Shown here: one piece after another, positions 6,535 through 9,340 of the stretch
Layout: each line of letters opens with the position of its first letter
Position numbering within the stretch: the first letter of the stretch is position 1
Source of the DNA: Candidatus Woesearchaeota archaeon
GTDB lineage: Archaea > Nanobdellota > Nanobdellia > Woesearchaeales > WJKV01
Direction: 5' to 3'
DNA: 9,340 nt
Assembly: GCA_019323355.1 (NCBI GenBank)
Contig: JAHWHI010000010.1
Span: forward strand, 1-9,340
Notes under the pieces: model-generated
What the model was told of the DNA's origin: nothing
What the model saw: only the letters and a program-made list of their open reading frames with translations
The model's database searches: none
Position numbers and translations under genes: made by a program

Positions 6535-6544
6535 TTATTAATAA
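6535..6544 (+). promoter_or_regulatory. Weak TATA-like element before the MutS-related gene
   Basis: TTATTAATAA, a 10-bp palindrome, lies in the 76-base gap after the PhoU-like gene. It would put transcription near 6565, just before GGGGG. It is less like the consensus than the other TATA boxes, and cotranscription with the PhoU-like gene is possible. Confidence 0.3.
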
Positions 6545-6565
6545 AAGAGGTTCTTGTCATCAATC

Positions 6566-6570
6566 GGGGG
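6566..6570 (+). promoter_or_regulatory. Probable ribosome-binding site of the MutS-related gene
   Basis: GGGGGTTA resembles GGAGGTGA with two changes and ends 7 nt before ATG 6578. An ATG at 6574 in another frame opens only a four-codon frame, leaving 6578 as the start. Confidence 0.35.
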
Positions 6571-6577
6571 TTAATGA

Positions 6578-8428
6578 ATGGACGATAAAGTTGAGGTACT
6601 TGGCTTGGACCATACATGGGGGCCGAATCTTGGTTCTGTCAAAGGATCTTTAGAGGATGCTATGCAACTAAGAAGGTATGGTGATCATCGTTTCTATCCG
6701 GTCGAGCTGCGTGGAGATCCGCCAAACCCGCGGTTTGCCAAGATCGCGAATTCAGGACTTCTTTTTCTAGGTCATGACAGAGAGTACGATGTAATAACAG
6801 GAGTTTTCCAAGGAAGTGAATGCAAGGTCTTCGACATAAAAATGGAGCACGATGGTAAAGATTATTATTTCAGGTCAAAGCTTCCTTATCATCATCTTCT
6901 GAACTTCCCAAATACAAGACAGGATATTCTTTTCAGGAGAGCAGCTGTAGAAGAACTGCTTGAGAATGAAGAATTGTATAGATTTGTAGAACAATTATTG
7001 TCTGATTCTGAATTATATCCGAACAGCCATGAACGATTCAGGCGTGATGAGATTGAGATCTTGTGTGATCTCACCCCTGAAAAATTCTCTGGATTCTTCC
7101 ATAAAGTATTGGAGATGAAAGAGTTTGGTCTGCAAAGCCCAGCCTTAAAGCGGCTTTATTCCTGGGCAGAAGAGATGGAAGAGGATATTTATTTCCAGGA
7201 GTTGTTGAGGAAAAAAAGAAGGATAACTGATGCAAGAGTTATTGCTCTCTTCTCTGAAAGATTTGCTGACATCCGTTACGCAATGCTGAAACCAGGTGTT
7301 AATCCAGAAGATGTATTTGAATTTTTATCCCCAGATATGTCAAGATATTTTGTAGAAAAGACTGATCGAAGAGGAAGAAGAAAGCAAGAAGAAAGAAAAG
7401 TCGTGAAGTTCAAGGACGGATGGGATGATGAGGTATTGGTTGGCAAAGCACTTGGCCATGCAAGGCAGAGGATGGACATTGTCAATGAAATCTCTGCAAG
7501 AATACTTGCGATTCCAGTCTTTCTTGCACACCTGCAGATAAAACATTTATTCCAGGGAGCCTTTCTTTACAAAGAATTACAAAGGTTTGGTTATCCTGCA
7601 GCTTTCCCAGAGATTGCCAAAGACCGCGGAGTCCTTGAAGTTGAAGACATATATCCAATACGGATGGTTTTTGAGAGGATTGGCAGGGATCGTGCTATTC
7701 TCAAGAGTTACAAAGAACTTACCAAACGAAGAAAGAGGAGAGATTTTAGAGAGAGCTTGGCAAGAAACACTTTTCAATTTTCAAAAGAGCATCGTGTGAT
7801 CCAGGCAGAAGGACCAAACAAGAGAGGAAAATCAGAAGCGTGGAGAACAATTCATCTTTTTATCGCTCTTGCAAATGCTGGATATCCTGTCCCTGCTGCA
7901 AGCGCAAGATACTGTCCTGTTCCGAACAGTCATTTTATCTCGTGCAAGGGTTCACGAGGACACGGAGGTTCTGAACTCGAGCGAAGCCTTAGAGGTGTGG
8001 AGAAAGAGCTTGAAGAGGTTCATCCTGGAGATAATGTCATCCTTGATGAATTAGGGGATTCAACCAACGCACATACTGCGCGCGAGGCTGCCAGGCGTCT
8101 TCTTCCTGTTTTGATCAAGAATGGATGCAGGGTTTTTGTGACAAGCCATCACGATGCATTGACAAACTATATCTCAAGCGAGTTAGGAGGATTGTCGTTC
8201 ATGCCAATGCCAGGAGAAAAAGAAAAGGATAGGTTCAGATTGGTTCCTAGATCAGGGGAGGTGGACTTTCTTGCAGAAGAGACCCTTGACGATCTAAAAT
8301 TTACACCTAAAAAATTAAACAAAGGCATGCCAAAAGATAAAAGATCATGTGCAAAAAGAAGAGAGCCTGGTAAAAAAAGAGGACCTGGCCACTACGAGTA
8401 TCATGATGAGGAGGATATACCGTTCTAA
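6578..8428 (+). CDS. MutS-related ATPase without mismatch-recognition domain, SSB-like acidic C-terminal tip
   Basis: This 616-residue protein has a MutS-type ATPase domain at about 405-565. Walker A is EGPNKRGKSE (411-420), meeting GxxxxGKS but differing from the MutS form GPNMGGKST. ALANAGYPVPAASA (430-443) matches the conserved LAQIGxFVPAxxA. GHGGSELERSL (461-471) stands at the signature region. Walker B is NVILDELGDST (486-496) with D490/E491, and the H-loop is VTSHHD (521-526). Residues 110-350 are largely helical and resemble the MutS lever/clamp region. The N-terminus lacks the F-x-E mismatch-reading domain, so ordinary mismatch repair is unlikely; recombination, replication-fork or other DNA-structure work is possible (inference). 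The tail (575-604) is rich in Lys and Arg, then turns acidic to end in DEEDIPF. No nuclease (Smr) domain is visible. It ends one base from the convergent regulator gene. Confidence 0.85.
   Translation: MDDKVEVLGLDHTWGPNLGSVKGSLEDAMQLRRYGDHRFYPVELRGDPPNPRFAKIANSGLLFLGHDREYDVITGVFQGSECKVFDIKMEHDGKDYYFRSKLPYHHLLNFPNTRQDILFRRAAVEELLENEELYRFVEQLLSDSELYPNSHERFRRDEIEILCDLTPEKFSGFFHKVLEMKEFGLQSPALKRLYSWAEEMEEDIYFQELLRKKRRITDARVIALFSERFADIRYAMLKPGVNPEDVFEFLSPDMSRYFVEKTDRRGRRKQEERKVVKFKDGWDDEVLVGKALGHARQRMDIVNEISARILAIPVFLAHLQIKHLFQGAFLYKELQRFGYPAAFPEIAKDRGVLEVEDIYPIRMVFERIGRDRAILKSYKELTKRRKRRDFRESLARNTFQFSKEHRVIQAEGPNKRGKSEAWRTIHLFIALANAGYPVPAASARYCPVPNSHFISCKGSRGHGGSELERSLRGVEKELEEVHPGDNVILDELGDSTNAHTAREAARRLLPVLIKNGCRVFVTSHHDALTNYISSELGGLSFMPMPGEKEKDRFRLVPRSGEVDFLAEETLDDLKFTPKKLNKGMPKDKRSCAKRREPGKKRGPGHYEYHDEEDIPF
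8405..8425 (+). other. Codons for an SSB-C-terminus-like peptide
   Basis: The last seven residues before the stop (610-616) are DEEDIPF. Bacterial single-stranded DNA-binding protein ends in nearly the same peptide (E. coli: DFDDDIPF), which docks repair and replication proteins through the final Phe and the acidic residues. Here the tip sits at the true C-terminus after a flexible-looking basic linker, as in SSB. Confidence 0.5.
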
Positions 8429-8429
8429 C

Positions 8430-9266
8430 TCACTTCAATGTCTTCATCTCTTCCAGACGCTTCTGTGCATTTATCGACGATGAAAACATCTTCCAGAAGA
8501 TGCGGGAGATCCACTCTGCCCATTTCTTGTCCTTGATTGTGTAGTAGATGAATACTTTCTTGTCCAGCTCATGGATCTTTCCAGTAGGTTCTTTTACTTC
8601 CTTGATGCGGAATATATTATTGTCGATGACAAATGCTCTTACTGGATGGCTCCTGTGCCTTATCTCCACTAATTCCTTACCGTACTTGAAATTAAGTGAT
8701 AATGCTTTCTCAATGTTCTCTTTACCTGCAATGTCTGTCCTTGCGATTATCTTGATGGGAATGTTTCTTTTCACCAGATCTTCTAGTATCTTGAACATGT
8801 CAAACTTCTTGTTCTTGAGATTTATCAAAGAAAGGTTTCCAGAGAATATAAGAAGCTGCTTTTTGGTCTGCTGAAGGAGCTCTGCCAATTCTTTGAGGTT
8901 TGTCGAGTTTTCATCAAGAGCTTTTTCAACAATCGCCCTTTTTGTCTTGTTGTCAACATGCTGGAATATGTCAAACGCAGAGAAATCCTCTTTTTTCTTT
9001 GAAGTTAAGATTTCCTCTTCTAATTTTTCCTGAAAGACAGAGTTGCTCGCCTTCTCAACAGAAGCCCAGAATACAATCTTCAGTGCTCCCCTTGTTCCTT
9101 CCCTGAAAACACGCGTTGATATTGTGCCGAAGTTCTTCTGAATTTCTTGCACATACCTGTCAACAGTCCGCCAGTTCTTTCTTGTATACGAAGCGATCTC
9201 CTGTATAGAGCGTGGTTTCTGATAGACAAAAGTCTCGATCTTGTTTATCATATCAGGCGTAAGCAT
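8430..9266 (-). CDS. Winged-helix regulator with TrmB/PLD-like C-terminal domain
   Basis: This is a 278-residue probable transcription regulator. Residues 5-66 form a helix-turn-helix with a wing: SIQEIASYTRKNWRTVDRYVQEI (20-42), where NWRTVDRYV is the likely recognition helix, then ISTRVFREGTRGALKIVFW as the wing. Residues 70-130 are helical, possibly for dimerisation. Residues 136-245 resemble the PLD-like sensor domain of TrmB-type regulators: KQLLIFSGNLSLI, then IPIKIIARTD, then RSHPVRAFVIDNNIFRIKE, where H207/D215 recall an HKD motif without the Lys at the proper place, so ligand binding rather than catalysis is expected. The ligand and targets are unknown. The frame is open to an ATG at 9326, but the TATA box at 9288-9295 lies inside that extension, and ATG 9266 is 29 nt from it, so the shorter start is chosen. 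It converges on the MutS-related gene with a 1-base gap. Confidence 0.75.
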   Translation of the reverse strand: MLTPDMINKIETFVYQKPRSIQEIASYTRKNWRTVDRYVQEIQKNFGTISTRVFREGTRGALKIVFWASVEKASNSVFQEKLEEEILTSKKKEDFSAFDIFQHVDNKTKRAIVEKALDENSTNLKELAELLQQTKKQLLIFSGNLSLINLKNKKFDMFKILEDLVKRNIPIKIIARTDIAGKENIEKALSLNFKYGKELVEIRHRSHPVRAFVIDNNIFRIKEVKEPTGKIHELDKKVFIYYTIKDKKWAEWISRIFWKMFSSSINAQKRLEEMKTLK

Positions 9267-9287
9267 ACATATAGAGAGATTTTGCCC

Positions 9288-9295
9288 ATATATAA
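9288..9295 (-). promoter_or_regulatory. TATA box for the winged-helix regulator
   Basis: TTATATAT on the minus strand starts 29 nt before ATG 9266, with a BRE-like GAAA just upstream. It predicts a leaderless transcript and decides the start codon of this gene. Confidence 0.6.
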
Positions 9296-9340
9296 GCATT
9301 TCTGTGAAATACAACACTATTGACAAAAAGTGTGCAGAAA

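Noticed and set aside
6502..6577. Terminator or small RNA between the PhoU-like and MutS-related genes.
   Set aside because: No stable hairpin or long T-run is visible; only a short AT-rich palindrome, better read as a weak TATA element.
9267..9326. N-terminal extension of the winged-helix regulator (MSIVLYFTEMLIYG...).
   Set aside because: A good TATA box lies inside it, with the correct spacing to ATG 9266, and the extension has no domain signal.
1..9340. A bacterial origin for the window, suggested by GpsA, PlsB and MutS.
   Set aside because: Archaeal TATA/BRE promoters at leaderless spacing, the AbrB-PhoU fusion and the TrmB-like regulator fit an archaeon better; contamination or a mixed assembly cannot be fully excluded from the sequence alone.

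Overview
The window reads as a piece of an archaeal genome, most likely a DPANN-type lineage such as Woesearchaeota (inference from gene style; not proven). Four genes have a TATA box whose first T lies 29-31 nt before the ATG, which is the archaeal spacing for a leaderless transcript. The gene content also fits: an AbrB-PhoU regulator, a TrmB-like winged-helix regulator with a PLD-like domain, and an AmmeMemoRadiSam-type radical SAM enzyme. The sequence is moderately AT-rich and densely coded, with eight protein genes. No rRNA, tRNA, CRISPR array or insertion sequence was seen. No gene-free stretch exceeds 300 bases; the longest is the 144-base divergent promoter region at 2192-2335.

Layout, left half. 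On the minus strand, reading leftward from 2191, lie a small unrecognised protein with a strong Shine-Dalgarno sequence, a radical SAM enzyme overlapping it by 4 nt, and an amidohydrolase with its own TATA box that runs off the left edge. Diverging from this group on the plus strand is a two-gene operon: a PlsB-like glycerol-3-phosphate acyltransferase overlapping a GpsA-type glycerol-3-phosphate dehydrogenase by 47 nt. Together they would turn dihydroxyacetone phosphate into sn-glycerol-3-phosphate and then acylate it, the entry step of bacterial-type ester phospholipids. This is the most notable gene pair in the window if the host is archaeal.

Layout, right half. A TrpF-like TIM-barrel gene on the minus strand meets gpsA tail-to-tail with a 4-nt overlap. 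It diverges from an AbrB-PhoU regulator through a compact promoter in which two TATA boxes flank a tandem 8-bp repeat. Downstream on the plus strand is a MutS-related ATPase that lacks the mismatch-recognition domain and ends in an acidic tail closely resembling the C-terminal tip of bacterial single-stranded DNA-binding protein. It ends one base from the end of a convergent minus-strand gene for a winged-helix, PLD-like regulator.

Start choices. Three starts were chosen from promoter spacing or homology. The amidohydrolase start is ATG 583. The PhoU-like gene starts at ATG 5623 rather than an upstream TTG. The HTH regulator starts at ATG 9266 rather than the longer frame from 9326, because the TATA box lies inside that longer frame.
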